Shown here: piece by piece, positions 1-6,980 of the stretch | Layout of the letters: each line of letters opens with the position of its first letter | Numbering within the stretch: position 1 is the stretch's first letter | Source of the DNA: Sutterella sp. UBA1442 | GTDB lineage: Bacteria; Pseudomonadota; Gammaproteobacteria; Burkholderiales; Burkholderiaceae_F | DNA length: 11,626 bases | Reading direction: 5' to 3' | Assembly: GCA_002329575.1 (NCBI GenBank) | Contig: DCTK01000017.1 | Location: forward strand, 5,572 to 17,197 | The notes under the pieces: generated by a model | The model's input: only the letters and a program-made list of their open reading frames with translations | The model's database searches: none | Told to the model about the DNA's origin: nothing | Position numbers and translations under genes: made by a program

Positions 1-230
1 GACTGTTGCCTGAGTGGTGTCAGATCTTCTCGCACATCTTCCCCTTGACGTGGCTTTTCGCGTTTTATCGTGACATTGCCCTTCGAGGCGTTGGGCTAAC
101 TTCGGTGCTAGGAACATACGGTGCGTTTATCCTGTATCTGACAGCCTTGGCCGCTATTGTGGCTATCAAGTACTTCAGAGCACAAAAAGTGTTGATGGAA
201 TACGAAAAATTGCTGGCTGAAGAAGCTTAA
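1..230 (+). CDS. ABC-2 type transporter permease, C-terminal fragment (5' end outside window)
   Basis: The reading frame is open from the left edge and ends at TAA 228-230; the codon before the TTG at 6 is also sense, so the true start lies upstream. What is visible is the last ~75 residues. A loop with the pattern PEW...S.IFPLTW...FYRDIALRGVGL matches the region before the last membrane span of ABC-2 permeases (YhhJ/YadH-like and drug-export relatives), where a conserved 'FP...yR.I.l.G' stretch is typical. It is followed by one hydrophobic segment (about LGTYGAFILYLTALAAIVAI) and a short charged cytoplasmic tail ending EKLLAEEA. The family forms the membrane part of ATP-driven exporters; the ATPase partner and substrate cannot be seen here. 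The family call rests on pattern recall over a short fragment, so moderate confidence. Confidence 0.6.
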   Translation, partial: LLPEWCQIFSHIFPLTWLFAFYRDIALRGVGLTSVLGTYGAFILYLTALAAIVAIKYFRAQKVLMEYEKLLAEEA

Positions 231-239
231 ATTCCACAG

Positions 240-273
240 GGAGAACTTTAAGTGCTTCTTGAAGTTCTCCTTT
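240..273 (+). terminator. Hairpin after the ABC permease, probable terminator
   Basis: GGAGAACTT (240-248) pairs perfectly with AAGTTCTCC (262-270). The stem extends inward by TAAG/CTTG with one U-G wobble, leaving a 5-nt loop, for a 13-bp stem in all. It begins 9 nt after the permease stop codon. Only three T follow the stem, so as an intrinsic terminator it is imperfect, but position and stem strength favour that role. Confidence 0.6.
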
Positions 274-397
274 CAACTTATTGAAAATTAATGAAAAGTT
301 ATGCGTTGACTTCTCAGCAGCGTTTGCTGACAGGCAATGCCTTACTCCTTCGGCTAGAATCTCACTTCATGAGATCTTCTGAACTCCTCTAACGTTA
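274..397 (+). other. Intergenic leader of the MFS gene
   Basis: This stretch separates the permease hairpin from the MFS gene. I see no convincing paired -35/-10 boxes: TTGACT at 306-311 has no -10 at the right distance, and TAGAAT at 355-360 has no -35. A 7-codon ATG mini-ORF (369-392, product MRSSELL) ends just before the TTG proposed as the MFS start, in a different frame. It could be a leader peptide or the trace of a frameshift at the gene's 5' end. Confidence 0.3.
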
Positions 398-1534
398 TTG
401 GCACTTGCCCTAGGCGTTTTAATGATGCGTGGGCCCGTGACCGGTGTGGGTGCTGTCGCACAACCCCTGTGTGAAGCGCTCGGCATTGGGTACGCCACTT
501 ACGGTTTCATCAGTGCTTTACCTATTGCTTGCTTTGGAGTCTGTTGTGCAGCAGTACCTTCAGCGGCTCGCGCACTCGGGATCGGTCGATTAATCGGGTT
601 GTGTTTTGCGTTGATTTTTCTTGGAAGTCTCCTGCGTCTTGTCTTTAACTTTCCCCTCTTTAGTATTGCCACGGTCTTTATCGGTATAGGAATTGCCTTC
701 TTAAATGCGCTCATGCCCGTCGTGCTTCGTCATTTGTTTGCAAGCGACGTCGCATTTGTCATGGGGGGCTTTACGGGTTTAATCGGTTTTTCCGGCTCAA
801 TTGGTGCCTATTTTTCCGTGCCGGTGATGGAAATGTTCGGTTCAATTCGAGCCTCTCTTGCTCTATGGGTGCTTTGGTCTGTTATGACTCTTGCCCTATG
901 GATCGCTGCAAGAAAACCCAACAATATCAAAATCATGCCCGTCACAGTGGACTGGTCCATGCTCACTCGACCCATGACTTGGGCAGTAATATTTGTGATG
1001 AGCATGCAGTCATTGACGATCTACACGACGGTGGCTTGGTTGCCTACCCTTTTAATCGATCAAGGCATGACGGCTTCTGAAGCCGGCCTTGGCTCGGCGA
1101 TCTTTTTACTCGTCAGTGCCCCGGCCAGCATTATGACCTCGCAATTTATTCGTCTTTGCCGTTCAGAGCGTACGGCAAGCCTTATTATGACCGTCTCTTT
1201 TGTGATCGGAATTATTCTCTGGTCAGCCGGCGGCCCCTTGTCTTATCTCGGTTGTGTTTTAGCCGGCATTCCTCAAGGCATCACATTTAGTATGGCGATG
1301 ATTCTGATGGCTAAAAAATCCTCCGATTTAAACCAGCTACTTCTGATTTCTAGCCTTGCTCAAGGGATCGGATACTTGATCGCAGGGCTCGGTCCTTTTA
1401 TTTGTGGATTGCTGTATAACCCCGCTAACCCTTGGCCAATATTGAGTTTTATGCTCGCAGCGGTGTGTCTTTGGGGAACATCCGCACTTTACGCTTTTGG
1501 CAATCAGCCTCTTTTTGTCAAAAAGTCAAGCTAA
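398..1534 (+). CDS. MFS transporter, CynX/NimT (cyanate permease-like) family
   Basis: A 378-aa polytopic membrane protein with about 12 hydrophobic spans and no signal peptide. The N-terminus begins almost directly in the first span (ALALGVLMM) followed by RGPVTGVGAV. This corresponds to the 'nMRPlltSVGPLL' signature just after the first span of E. coli CynX. That protein also starts only about ten residues before the signature and is of similar length (384 aa). Further CynX-like stretches are 'ALPIACFGV', 'GIGIAFLNALMPVVL', 'AWLPTLLIDQGM' in the second half, and 'QGIGYLIAGLGPFICGLLY' near the C-terminus. Family members move small anions or hydrophobic compounds across the inner membrane by secondary transport; the substrate cannot be read from sequence. 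The start is TTG 398, because an in-frame TGA at 380-382 excludes any upstream ATG or GTG. No clear Shine-Dalgarno sequence precedes it. No cynS or cynT-like gene is adjacent, so cyanate itself should not be assumed. Confidence 0.8.
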   Translation: MALALGVLMMRGPVTGVGAVAQPLCEALGIGYATYGFISALPIACFGVCCAAVPSAARALGIGRLIGLCFALIFLGSLLRLVFNFPLFSIATVFIGIGIAFLNALMPVVLRHLFASDVAFVMGGFTGLIGFSGSIGAYFSVPVMEMFGSIRASLALWVLWSVMTLALWIAARKPNNIKIMPVTVDWSMLTRPMTWAVIFVMSMQSLTIYTTVAWLPTLLIDQGMTASEAGLGSAIFLLVSAPASIMTSQFIRLCRSERTASLIMTVSFVIGIILWSAGGPLSYLGCVLAGIPQGITFSMAMILMAKKSSDLNQLLLISSLAQGIGYLIAGLGPFICGLLYNPANPWPILSFMLAAVCLWGTSALYAFGNQPLFVKKSS

Positions 1535-1536
1535 AA

Positions 1537-1558
1537 CCCATTGAAAAATTCAATCGGG
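1537..1558 (+). terminator. Weak hairpin just after the MFS stop codon
   Basis: CCCATTGAA (1537-1545) pairs with TTCAAT-C-GGG (1549-1558) with one bulged C and a 3-nt loop, beginning 2 nt after the stop. The T-rich stretch (ATATTTTTTGG, from about 1569) lies several bases beyond the stem instead of directly after it. A terminator for the MFS transcript is plausible but not strong. Confidence 0.35.
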
Positions 1559-1640
1559 CCGATAAAAATATTTTTTGGCACAAGTGAAAAAAAATAACTC
1601 ATTGAAAGCATTGTCATTTCAAATTTTACCGATTCACTGT

Positions 1641-1656
1641 ACGCCAGATATAGTGG
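1641..1656 (+). promoter_or_regulatory. Putative NrdR box 1 upstream of nrdDG
   Basis: The 16-mer ACGCCAGATATAGTGG matches the palindromic NrdR-box consensus (acaCwAtATaTwGtgt form) at 12 of 16 positions, with a perfect right half ATATAGTG. NrdR is the ATP-cone repressor of ribonucleotide reductase genes in most bacteria and usually binds two boxes about 31-32 bp apart. The partner candidate at 1673 is exactly 32 bp downstream. The location before nrdD agrees with known function. The match was scored by eye. Confidence 0.5.
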
Positions 1657-1672
1657 ATATAAATCTTTATAC

Positions 1673-1688
1673 CAACTAATCGTTGTGT
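1673..1688 (+). promoter_or_regulatory. Putative NrdR box 2 upstream of nrdDG
   Basis: The 16-mer CAACTAATCGTTGTGT matches the NrdR-box consensus at about 10 of 16 positions (AC-T-A in the left half, TTGTGT in the right) and starts 32 bp after box 1. It is the weaker box alone. The spacing, which places both boxes on the same face of the helix, is what makes the pair credible. Confidence 0.4.
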
Positions 1689-1696
1689 TTTTCCAC

Positions 1697-1724
1697 TTTA
1701 CTTTCTCAAGCTATAGCGTAAAAT
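1697..1724 (+). promoter_or_regulatory. Candidate nrdDG promoter
   Basis: TTTACT (1697-1702) as a -35 and TAAAAT (1719-1724) as a -10 are separated by 16 bp, directly downstream of the NrdR-like boxes and about 65 bp before the nrdD ATG. Each hexamer has about four to five consensus positions. Repressor boxes just upstream of a promoter fit NrdR control. I searched for a TTGAT-N4-ATCAA site for FNR here and found none. Confidence 0.35.
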
Positions 1725-1790
1725 CCTTCCCTCAATTGCTGTTTTACCCAATGTGTCGTTGTGCCGACACCTTTTCCAAATGGTGACCCC

Positions 1791-3953
1791 ATGAAAGTTG
1801 TAAAAAAAGACCAATCGCTCGAAAACTTCTTACCCGAGAAGATTGCTATTGCTGTGAACAAGGCCGCCATGCGTTGCGACAAACTCGTCGACGATGAATC
1901 CATTGATAAGATTGTTCAAGCGATCTTGCGCCGTATTCAAAACCGTGATTCTGTCACCGTTGCTGAATTGCACGAGCTTGTGATTGCCGTGCTTTCCGTG
2001 ACCGGTTTTGAAGACGTGGCCAAGGCTTATGCGGAATACCGCTACTACAAGACAAACTACGCCAAAACCTTTGAAAAACTTCGCCAAGACGCCGATGATG
2101 TGTTGCGCTTGGGCGATCGCGAAAATGCCAATTTTGATAGCTCTTTAGTCTCCACGAAAGGCTCTTTGATTAAGGGCTATTTAACAAAGAGTCTCTACAA
2201 GCAGTTCTATCTTTCCGCCAAGGAAAAGGAACTCATCGAACGCGGTGACATTTACATTCATGACCTTCGTGACATGATCTTGGGATGCGTCAACTGCTGC
2301 CTCTTTGACATCAAGACGGTGCTTGAAGGCGGTTTTGAAATGAGTAACGTTCAGTACACCGAACCCAAGACCGTGCTCTCGGCTCTTCAAGTGATCGGTG
2401 ACATTACGTTGGTGGCTACGGCACAACAATTCGGTGGCTTTACCTTGGCTGAGCTCGATAAGGTGCTCTTGCCCTACGCTCACAAGACCTATGACAAAGC
2501 TTACGCCGACGCCATCAACGATTTGGAATTGTCCGAAGAGAAGGCTCGTCGCTATGCCGATAAGATCTTGTTGCGCGAACTCGAACAAGGCTTCCAATCC
2601 TTGGAATTAAAGCTCAACACAGTGCCTTGCTCTCGCGGTGACTTTGCGTTCACCACGATCTCCTTCGGTCAATGGGACGTTAATGCGCCTGAAGAAGACA
2701 AGCGTCTTTTGGCTTTGATTGATACCGTGATGCTTCGTGTGCGTCGCAACGGTCATGGCGAAGACCACAAACCGGTCGTGTTCCCGAAACTTGTGTATCT
2801 CTTTGATAAGAACCAAGTGCACGGCGATTTGCATAGTGAAGGGCTCTTTACTGAAGCTGTTAAGACCTCTTCGAGCTGCATGTACCCTGACTACTTGAGC
2901 ATCTCGAGCGATCACGGCACGGTCTCCCGACTTTTCCGTGAAGAAGGCGTGATCACGAGCCCGATGGGTTGCCGCGCTTACCTTTCGCCTTGGAAAGATC
3001 CTGAAACGGGTAAGTATGTGACGATCGGTCGTTGCAACATCGGTGCCGTCAGTCTCAATATTCCGTTAATGATCAAGATCGCCATGACGGAGCACCCGGC
3101 TGACTGGCGTGCCAAGTTCTGGGACATCCTCGATGACCGCTTGTCCGTCATTCGCGGCTTCTTAAAGAAGCGCTACGACGTGATTCGCAACCAACGTTGC
3201 TCCTCGAACCCCTTAGCATTTACGCAAGGCGGTTTCTATAAGGGTACGAAGGATCCCGATGAACGCGTAGGCGATTTGGTTGAATACATGACAGCCAGCT
3301 TCGGCATCACAGCTTTGGATGACGCCACCTACCTGTGGACCGGCAAGCGCATGATTGAAGACAACTCTGCCTTTGCCGTGCAAGTATTGCGCTACTTACA
3401 ACAAAAGCTCAACCAATTTAAGGCTGAAGACCATTATCTGTACGCCATTTACGGTACGCCGGCTGAAAGCTTGTGCGCGACGCAAGCTCGTCAATACTCC
3501 GACTACTGCAAAGAAATGGCTTTGGACAATGAGTTTGAAAACCACGAGTACTACAGCACGGAATACTTTACGAACTCGTTCCACCTCAATGTGGCAGAAG
3601 ATATCACGCCCTTTGAAAAGCAAGATCACGAGTTTAAGTGCTTCCACCTTTGCGAAGGCGGCCATATCCAATATGTTCGCCTGACGAATCCGGAAAACGT
3701 CGAAGCTGATAAGGCTATCATCGAACGCGGTATGGACATGGGCTTCTATCAAGGCGTGAACTTTGACGCGGCTTATTGCAATACGTGCGGTACGCACTCC
3801 ACGAACGTAATGTTTAAGTGCCCGCATTGCGGCGGCTCCAACCTCTCGGTGATCAGTCGTGTTTGCGGCTATTTGGGTTACAGCAATGTTAACGGTCAAT
3901 CTCGCATGAATGACGGCAAGATGGCTGAAATCAAAAACCGTATCTCCATGTAA
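1791..3953 (+). CDS. nrdD: Anaerobic ribonucleoside-triphosphate reductase (class III), catalytic subunit
   Basis: A 720-aa cytoplasmic glycyl-radical enzyme that reduces ribonucleoside triphosphates to dNTPs without oxygen; E. coli NrdD is 712 aa. Residues 1 to ~95 form an ATP-cone (MKVVKKDQSLENF...KIAIAVNKAA...), the allosteric site sensing ATP/dATP. The catalytic barrel follows, with the cysteine cluster CVNCC (C166, C169, C170), containing the likely thiyl-radical cysteine, and C394 in SPMGCRAYL. Near the C-terminus a zinc site is formed by CNTC (C663, C666) and CPHC (C677, C680). The glycyl-radical motif RVCGYLG follows, with G693 as the radical residue by analogy to E. coli and T4 NrdD. 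All key residues are intact. ATG 1791 is preferred over an in-frame GTG at 1761, because GGTG lies 5 nt before it and the protein then begins directly with the ATP-cone. It forms an operon with nrdG, 9 nt downstream. Confidence 0.97.
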   Translation: MKVVKKDQSLENFLPEKIAIAVNKAAMRCDKLVDDESIDKIVQAILRRIQNRDSVTVAELHELVIAVLSVTGFEDVAKAYAEYRYYKTNYAKTFEKLRQDADDVLRLGDRENANFDSSLVSTKGSLIKGYLTKSLYKQFYLSAKEKELIERGDIYIHDLRDMILGCVNCCLFDIKTVLEGGFEMSNVQYTEPKTVLSALQVIGDITLVATAQQFGGFTLAELDKVLLPYAHKTYDKAYADAINDLELSEEKARRYADKILLRELEQGFQSLELKLNTVPCSRGDFAFTTISFGQWDVNAPEEDKRLLALIDTVMLRVRRNGHGEDHKPVVFPKLVYLFDKNQVHGDLHSEGLFTEAVKTSSSCMYPDYLSISSDHGTVSRLFREEGVITSPMGCRAYLSPWKDPETGKYVTIGRCNIGAVSLNIPLMIKIAMTEHPADWRAKFWDILDDRLSVIRGFLKKRYDVIRNQRCSSNPLAFTQGGFYKGTKDPDERVGDLVEYMTASFGITALDDATYLWTGKRMIEDNSAFAVQVLRYLQQKLNQFKAEDHYLYAIYGTPAESLCATQARQYSDYCKEMALDNEFENHEYYSTEYFTNSFHLNVAEDITPFEKQDHEFKCFHLCEGGHIQYVRLTNPENVEADKAIIERGMDMGFYQGVNFDAAYCNTCGTHSTNVMFKCPHCGGSNLSVISRVCGYLGYSNVNGQSRMNDGKMAEIKNRISM

Positions 3954-3962
3954 GGTGTGGTA

Positions 3963-4430
3963 ATGAAATACGCTCAATTGCGCGAATTTGATACGGCTAA
4001 CGGCCCCGGCGTTCGAGTCTCAATCTTTGTCTCGGGTTGCACCTTAAAGTGCAAGGGGTGCTTTAACCCCAAGTCTTGGGACTTTAATGCTGGAGAGGAA
4101 TTCACGGAAGAGACGATTGCCCGAATTATTGAGTTGCTCAAGCGTGATTACATCACAGGGTTGAGCATTCTTGGGGGCGATCCCTTTGAAGTGCAAAATA
4201 TTGAGCCCGTCACCGAGCTCTGTAAAGCTGTGAAAGCTGCAGTGCCGGAAAAGTCCATCTGGCTTTGGACGGGTCGAAAATATGAAAACTATGCCGATCA
4301 GCCGATTATGGCTTATTTAGACACCGTTGTTGACGGCCCCTATGTCGAAAAACTTAAGGTTAAAGAACAAGGGAAGTATTTCGGTAGTACCAATCAGCGC
4401 GTAATTGCGATAAAACCCTTTAACGCGTAA
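3963..4430 (+). CDS. nrdG: Anaerobic ribonucleotide reductase activating protein (radical SAM)
   Basis: A 155-aa radical-SAM enzyme; E. coli NrdG is 154 aa. It uses a 4Fe-4S cluster and S-adenosylmethionine to form the glycyl radical on NrdD. The cluster motif CxxxCxxC is CTLKCKGC, with C26, C30 and C33. It is preceded by the family's NGPGVRVSIFVSG stretch (compare NGPGTRCTLFVSG in E. coli). The GGDP SAM-binding motif is at residues 71-74, and IWLWTGRKYE and VVDGPYVEKLK match conserved family stretches further on. The start ATG 3963 is chosen because AAGG at 3952-3955 lies 7 nt upstream, overlapping the nrdD stop; a GTG at 3957 would leave no room for a ribosome site. Translation is probably coupled to nrdD. 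Confidence 0.96.
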   Translation: MKYAQLREFDTANGPGVRVSIFVSGCTLKCKGCFNPKSWDFNAGEEFTEETIARIIELLKRDYITGLSILGGDPFEVQNIEPVTELCKAVKAAVPEKSIWLWTGRKYENYADQPIMAYLDTVVDGPYVEKLKVKEQGKYFGSTNQRVIAIKPFNA

Positions 4431-4451
4431 AGAGTATCCCTCTCCCCTAAC

Positions 4452-4481
4452 GCAAAAACCGCACGTTTGTGCGGTTTTTGC
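4452..4481. terminator. Perfect bidirectional intrinsic terminator between nrdG and the convergent autotransporter
   Basis: GCAAAAACCGCAC (4452-4464) and GTGCGGTTTTTGC (4469-4481) form a perfect 13-bp stem with a GTTT loop. A run of five A flanks the GC core on one side and five T on the other, so the same structure terminates nrdDG on the plus strand and the autotransporter on the minus strand. The two genes converge here with stops at 4430 and 4532. Confidence 0.9.
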
Positions 4482-4496
4482 TTGTAGGTTAAGTAA

Positions 4497-4520
4497 TGAG
4501 GCAGGTTGGAACCTGCCTCA
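4497..4520. repeat. Second perfect hairpin, 3' of the autotransporter gene
   Basis: TGAGGCAGGTT (4497-4507) and AACCTGCCTCA (4510-4520) are perfect inverted repeats around GG. It lies 11 nt beyond the minus-strand autotransporter stop, before the bidirectional terminator. No T run follows on either strand, so it may protect the 3' end of the autotransporter mRNA or assist termination rather than terminate alone. Confidence 0.6.
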
Positions 4521-4531
4521 AAATTTACCGA

Positions 4532-6694
4532 TTAGAAGTTATGACGAACGCCAATGTTCCAACGGTAGTTTTCATCAACTTCACCACCGGAGGTGATCTC
4601 AGCATCCACGTACATGTAGGTGTTCTTCGTGAAGTTAATGTTGGCACCGATGCCAAATTCACCCCACGTGCCACCCAAGTCTTCGTAGATGTCAGACGTA
4701 GCCGAGGTCTTCAAAGAACGAGCCGTTGCATCGAATTCACCGTCAAAGTCATGCACAACGGATGCACGAGCGTACACTGTACCCCAATCATCCGGGCACT
4801 TGATACCGGCACGAACGCCTAAGCGACCGATGAAGGAATCGAAGTCGTCTTGTTCGATTTCAACGCCATTGCTGGTCGTGAAGTCTTTACCCATGATACG
4901 GCCATAGGTCAACTCGACTTGCGGTTCGATGAAGCCGATTTCCATAACGGGCAAGTGCCAGCCGTATTCAGCGCTGATCACAAAGGCGTTGTTATCATAA
5001 TCACCCTTCATGGTATCGAGCTTGAAGTCTTGCGACAGACGAGAATACTTGGCAATCAAGTCAACGTATTGACCGTTTTCGGCAAACCACGTACCGTAAA
5101 CGCCGAAGTTCCAAGCTTCGTTATCGCTAGAACCACGATCATAGTCAGATTCACCGTCGGTGTAACCGACCGTAGCACCGACCGTCCATTGGCCGATCTT
5201 ATAATCAGAACCGATTTGGATGGTGGTGTTTTGCGATTCAATGTTTTGATCGCCGTATTCCATTTCGGAGCCGTACAAACGAGCCCAAGCGCCTACACCT
5301 TCCGGAGCATCACGCAATTCACCCATGCGCTTGCTGACGCTATTGAGCTCATGACGCCAGGCGACGGCATTCAATGCTGCCACAGAACCGAAGGCATCAA
5401 GCTTCGTGTTCTTAGCTTGAGTAATTTTTCCGCCATCGTTGGTGAGTGCACCGCTAACATCACCTTCTGCAATATTTTGGACCTGAGAAACAGTTGCGGT
5501 TTCTGTTTGAATAGCACCTGCAAGAGACTTGAAGGCTTCTTCAGGATTGGAGATTTGGTCAGCGTTGATGCCGTTGTAGTTAACATTGAGCGTTGATTCG
5601 CCTTTACCGATCATGAGCTTAGAAGTTCCGAAGCTTCCATCGTCGTTGAGCTTGGTGGCTACGTTGACAGTGCCCTCACCGGTTAAATTGTCTACTTGAA
5701 CTTTTTGATCAACATCTTCTATGGTGACAACACCACCGTCAAGCGATAAGTTATTTAAGCTTGTATATAGCGATCCATTTTGGGCTTGATCATTGTTTTC
5801 AATCTTAGTCGGAATCCACTGAGCTCCATTACTAAGCGTGAGCGTAACGTCTTCAACGTCAAGTTTTGTCGATTCAGTCGGTTTAGAATCCCAGGAAACG
5901 AGAGTATTGCCCTTCCAGTATGAATCTGAACCATTCAAGTTAACATCAATTACCGCATTAACACCGGTACCTGATGTTGCTTTATCATAGTTAAAATTCA
6001 TATTTCCGTTAATTTGAACTACATGAGTGCCTTCATCGTTAATGGTTACTTTTGCATCACCCCGCGCAAGAATAGCTGACGAAGCTTCAATATAGGTGTT
6101 CGCATCAATGTCAACAACGGCTTCCGACATTGCGGAAACACCAATATAACCCTTAAGGTTCACATTATCGGCTTTGATGGAAACTTTGGCTGTACCGTTT
6201 GTATCAGAGTTATTTTGAACATGAAGTGCCGTACCCTTTTCAGCAGTAGCCACAATATTGACTTTTTTTGCTTGCAATGTTGCCGTTGCTCTTTGCAATG
6301 CAGTCACACCGTACGTTGCCCCGGTGATATTGATGGTTTCGGTCGTTTCATCACCAATAAACAAATTGGTATCGAATTTAACATCTACACCTCGGTCTTT
6401 CTCTGAGGAAATGCTGATGTTCTTACCCAAAATAGTAGCTTTTGTTGAACGATTTTCATCGCGAAGAGACAAACCGTATTTATTATCAGCAGTGCTGGTA
6501 ATCACGACATCATTGGTATCGGATGAGCCAATCTCATACTTACCTTGAGTAAAACCGACACTGTCGACGGTTTCTCCATCGACAGTGAGTTTTTCTCCAA
6601 AATAATCGTTATCAGCGCCGGTCGCTGCGTATGAGCTTGCGCTAAAGCATAACAGTATCGATGTTGCTAAAAGTGTTTTTGTGAATTTTGTCAT
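4532..6694 (-). CDS. Autotransporter (type Va) with beta-helical passenger, 720 aa
   Basis: A surface protein of the classical autotransporter type: Sec export, then insertion of a C-terminal barrel in the outer membrane that displays the passenger. Residues 1-23 are a standard signal peptide (MTKFTK, hydrophobic LLATSILLCF, cleavage after SYA). Residues ~25-425 are a passenger rich in short Asn/Gly/Thr/Ser beta-strand rungs and without cysteine, as expected of a right-handed beta-helix. Residues ~430-462 (LDAFGSVAALNAVAWRHELN...KRMGELRD) resemble the helix that plugs the pore. Residues ~465-720 are the barrel, from GVGAWARLYGSEMEY to the terminal aromatic IGVRHNF used for BAM recognition. 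There is one barrel cysteine (C633) and no protease or lipase motif that I recognise; adhesion is a plausible but unproven role. ATG 6694 has GGAG 8 nt upstream. The gene is preceded by a poly-G promoter-like cassette (6735-6792). Confidence 0.9.
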   Translation of the reverse strand: MTKFTKTLLATSILLCFSASSYAATGADNDYFGEKLTVDGETVDSVGFTQGKYEIGSSDTNDVVITSTADNKYGLSLRDENRSTKATILGKNISISSEKDRGVDVKFDTNLFIGDETTETINITGATYGVTALQRATATLQAKKVNIVATAEKGTALHVQNNSDTNGTAKVSIKADNVNLKGYIGVSAMSEAVVDIDANTYIEASSAILARGDAKVTINDEGTHVVQINGNMNFNYDKATSGTGVNAVIDVNLNGSDSYWKGNTLVSWDSKPTESTKLDVEDVTLTLSNGAQWIPTKIENNDQAQNGSLYTSLNNLSLDGGVVTIEDVDQKVQVDNLTGEGTVNVATKLNDDGSFGTSKLMIGKGESTLNVNYNGINADQISNPEEAFKSLAGAIQTETATVSQVQNIAEGDVSGALTNDGGKITQAKNTKLDAFGSVAALNAVAWRHELNSVSKRMGELRDAPEGVGAWARLYGSEMEYGDQNIESQNTTIQIGSDYKIGQWTVGATVGYTDGESDYDRGSSDNEAWNFGVYGTWFAENGQYVDLIAKYSRLSQDFKLDTMKGDYDNNAFVISAEYGWHLPVMEIGFIEPQVELTYGRIMGKDFTTSNGVEIEQDDFDSFIGRLGVRAGIKCPDDWGTVYARASVVHDFDGEFDATARSLKTSATSDIYEDLGGTWGEFGIGANINFTKNTYMYVDAEITSGGEVDENYRWNIGVRHNF

Positions 6695-6734
6695 ATTGCA
6701 AACTCCAAGGAAGATTGAGGGATTTCCTTAGCCC

Positions 6735-6792
6735 TATCTACCCCCCCCCCAGTAAATTGCAAGTATTTCCTTGATTTTTCACGAAAAGTTCA
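6735..6792 (-). promoter_or_regulatory. Candidate phase-variable promoter of the 720-aa autotransporter (G10 tract in the spacer)
   Basis: Read on the minus strand, TTGCAA (6762-6757) is followed by TTTACT, ten G (6750-6741) and TAGATA (6740-6735), giving a 16-bp spacer between -35-like and -10-like hexamers. About 40 nt separate TAGATA from the ATG. Upstream of TTGCAA is a conserved block containing CGTGAAAAATCAA that also precedes the other autotransporter. Slippage of the G tract would alter hexamer spacing, as in Neisseria porA. The -10 match is poor (3/6), so the exact promoter is uncertain; the tract and the conserved block are plain in the sequence. Confidence 0.55.
6741..6750. repeat. 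Homopolymeric tract, ten C on plus strand (G10 in the sense of the gene)
   Basis: Ten consecutive C, the longest mononucleotide run seen in the window, 44 bp upstream of the autotransporter ATG. G/C runs of this length are known hot spots for slipped-strand mispairing. It could differ by a base or two between cells or sequencing reads. Confidence 0.85.
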
Positions 6793-6852
6793 TATTGGTT
6801 AACATCAATTAAAGACGCTAAATCAGACACTACAATGAGGATATTTCCTGAA

Positions 6853-6876
6853 AAATCAATTCATAATGATTGATTT
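6853..6876. repeat. Inverted repeat AAATCAAT-N8-ATTGATTT
   Basis: Perfect 8-bp arms (6853-6860 and 6869-6876) around TCATAATG, in the A/T-rich region between the two autotransporters, some 60 bp upstream of the conserved promoter block. It could be an operator. The half-sites face opposite to an FNR site, so that assignment is not supported. Confidence 0.35.
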
Positions 6877-6888
6877 GTTGTTTTAAGA

Positions 6889-6924
6889 TTGTTGTTATTT
6901 TGTCGAGTTGTAAAATAGCAACAA
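6889..6924. repeat. Imperfect inverted repeat in the inter-autotransporter gap
   Basis: TTGTTGTTATTTT (6889-6901) and AAAATAGCAACAA (6912-6924) pair over 13 bp with one U-G wobble and a 10-nt loop. It lies just beyond the terminator-like hairpin of the upstream autotransporter gene and may be a backup terminator. The stem is A/T rich and no uridine run follows. Confidence 0.3.
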
Positions 6925-6930
6925 TTGCAA

Positions 6931-6969
6931 TGAAAAGCCGCAAAGGAAAATACATTCCAATGCGGCTTT
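6931..6969 (-). terminator. Terminator of the 1315-aa autotransporter gene
   Basis: On the minus strand AAAGCCGCA (6969-6961) pairs with TGCGGCTTT (6942-6934) and the product runs on into TTTTCA. An inner GGAA/TTCC pairing (6945-6948 with 6955-6958) extends the structure across a small AA/AA internal loop. It lies about 50 bp after the stop codon. Confidence 0.7.
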
Positions 6970-6980
6970 GACGTGCATCA

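Noticed and set aside
1540..1554. TTGAA-AAA-TTCAA as an FNR site for nrdDG
   Set aside because: FNR sites need TTGAT-N4-ATCAA. The spacing is 3 and the fifth base is wrong; it is better read as part of the hairpin after the MFS gene.
1761..1790. GTG at 1761 as an upstream start for nrdD
   Set aside because: It would add ten residues (MPTPFPNGDP) not typical of NrdD. The ATG at 1791 has a ribosome site and starts the ATP-cone as in homologs.
3396..3977. 193-codon minus-strand frame opposite the nrdD 3' end
   Set aside because: It covers the zinc site and glycyl-radical motif of nrdD, which are plainly coding on the plus strand, so it is a shadow.
4850..5596. 248-codon open frame on the plus strand antisense to the 720-aa autotransporter
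   Set aside because: It lies wholly within the barrel and linker coding region, has no family resemblance and no ribosome site. Long antisense frames are common opposite genes with this codon use.
6600..6694. Possible lipoprotein signal (ILLC) in the 720-aa autotransporter
   Set aside because: The residue before the cysteine is Leu, not Gly/Ala/Ser, and a good Sec cleavage site (SYA) follows.
6741..6750. Poly-C tract as a mere sequencing artefact
   Set aside because: Exact length may be uncertain, but a similar tract occurs at 11005-11013 in the same place within a conserved block, so the tract itself is real.
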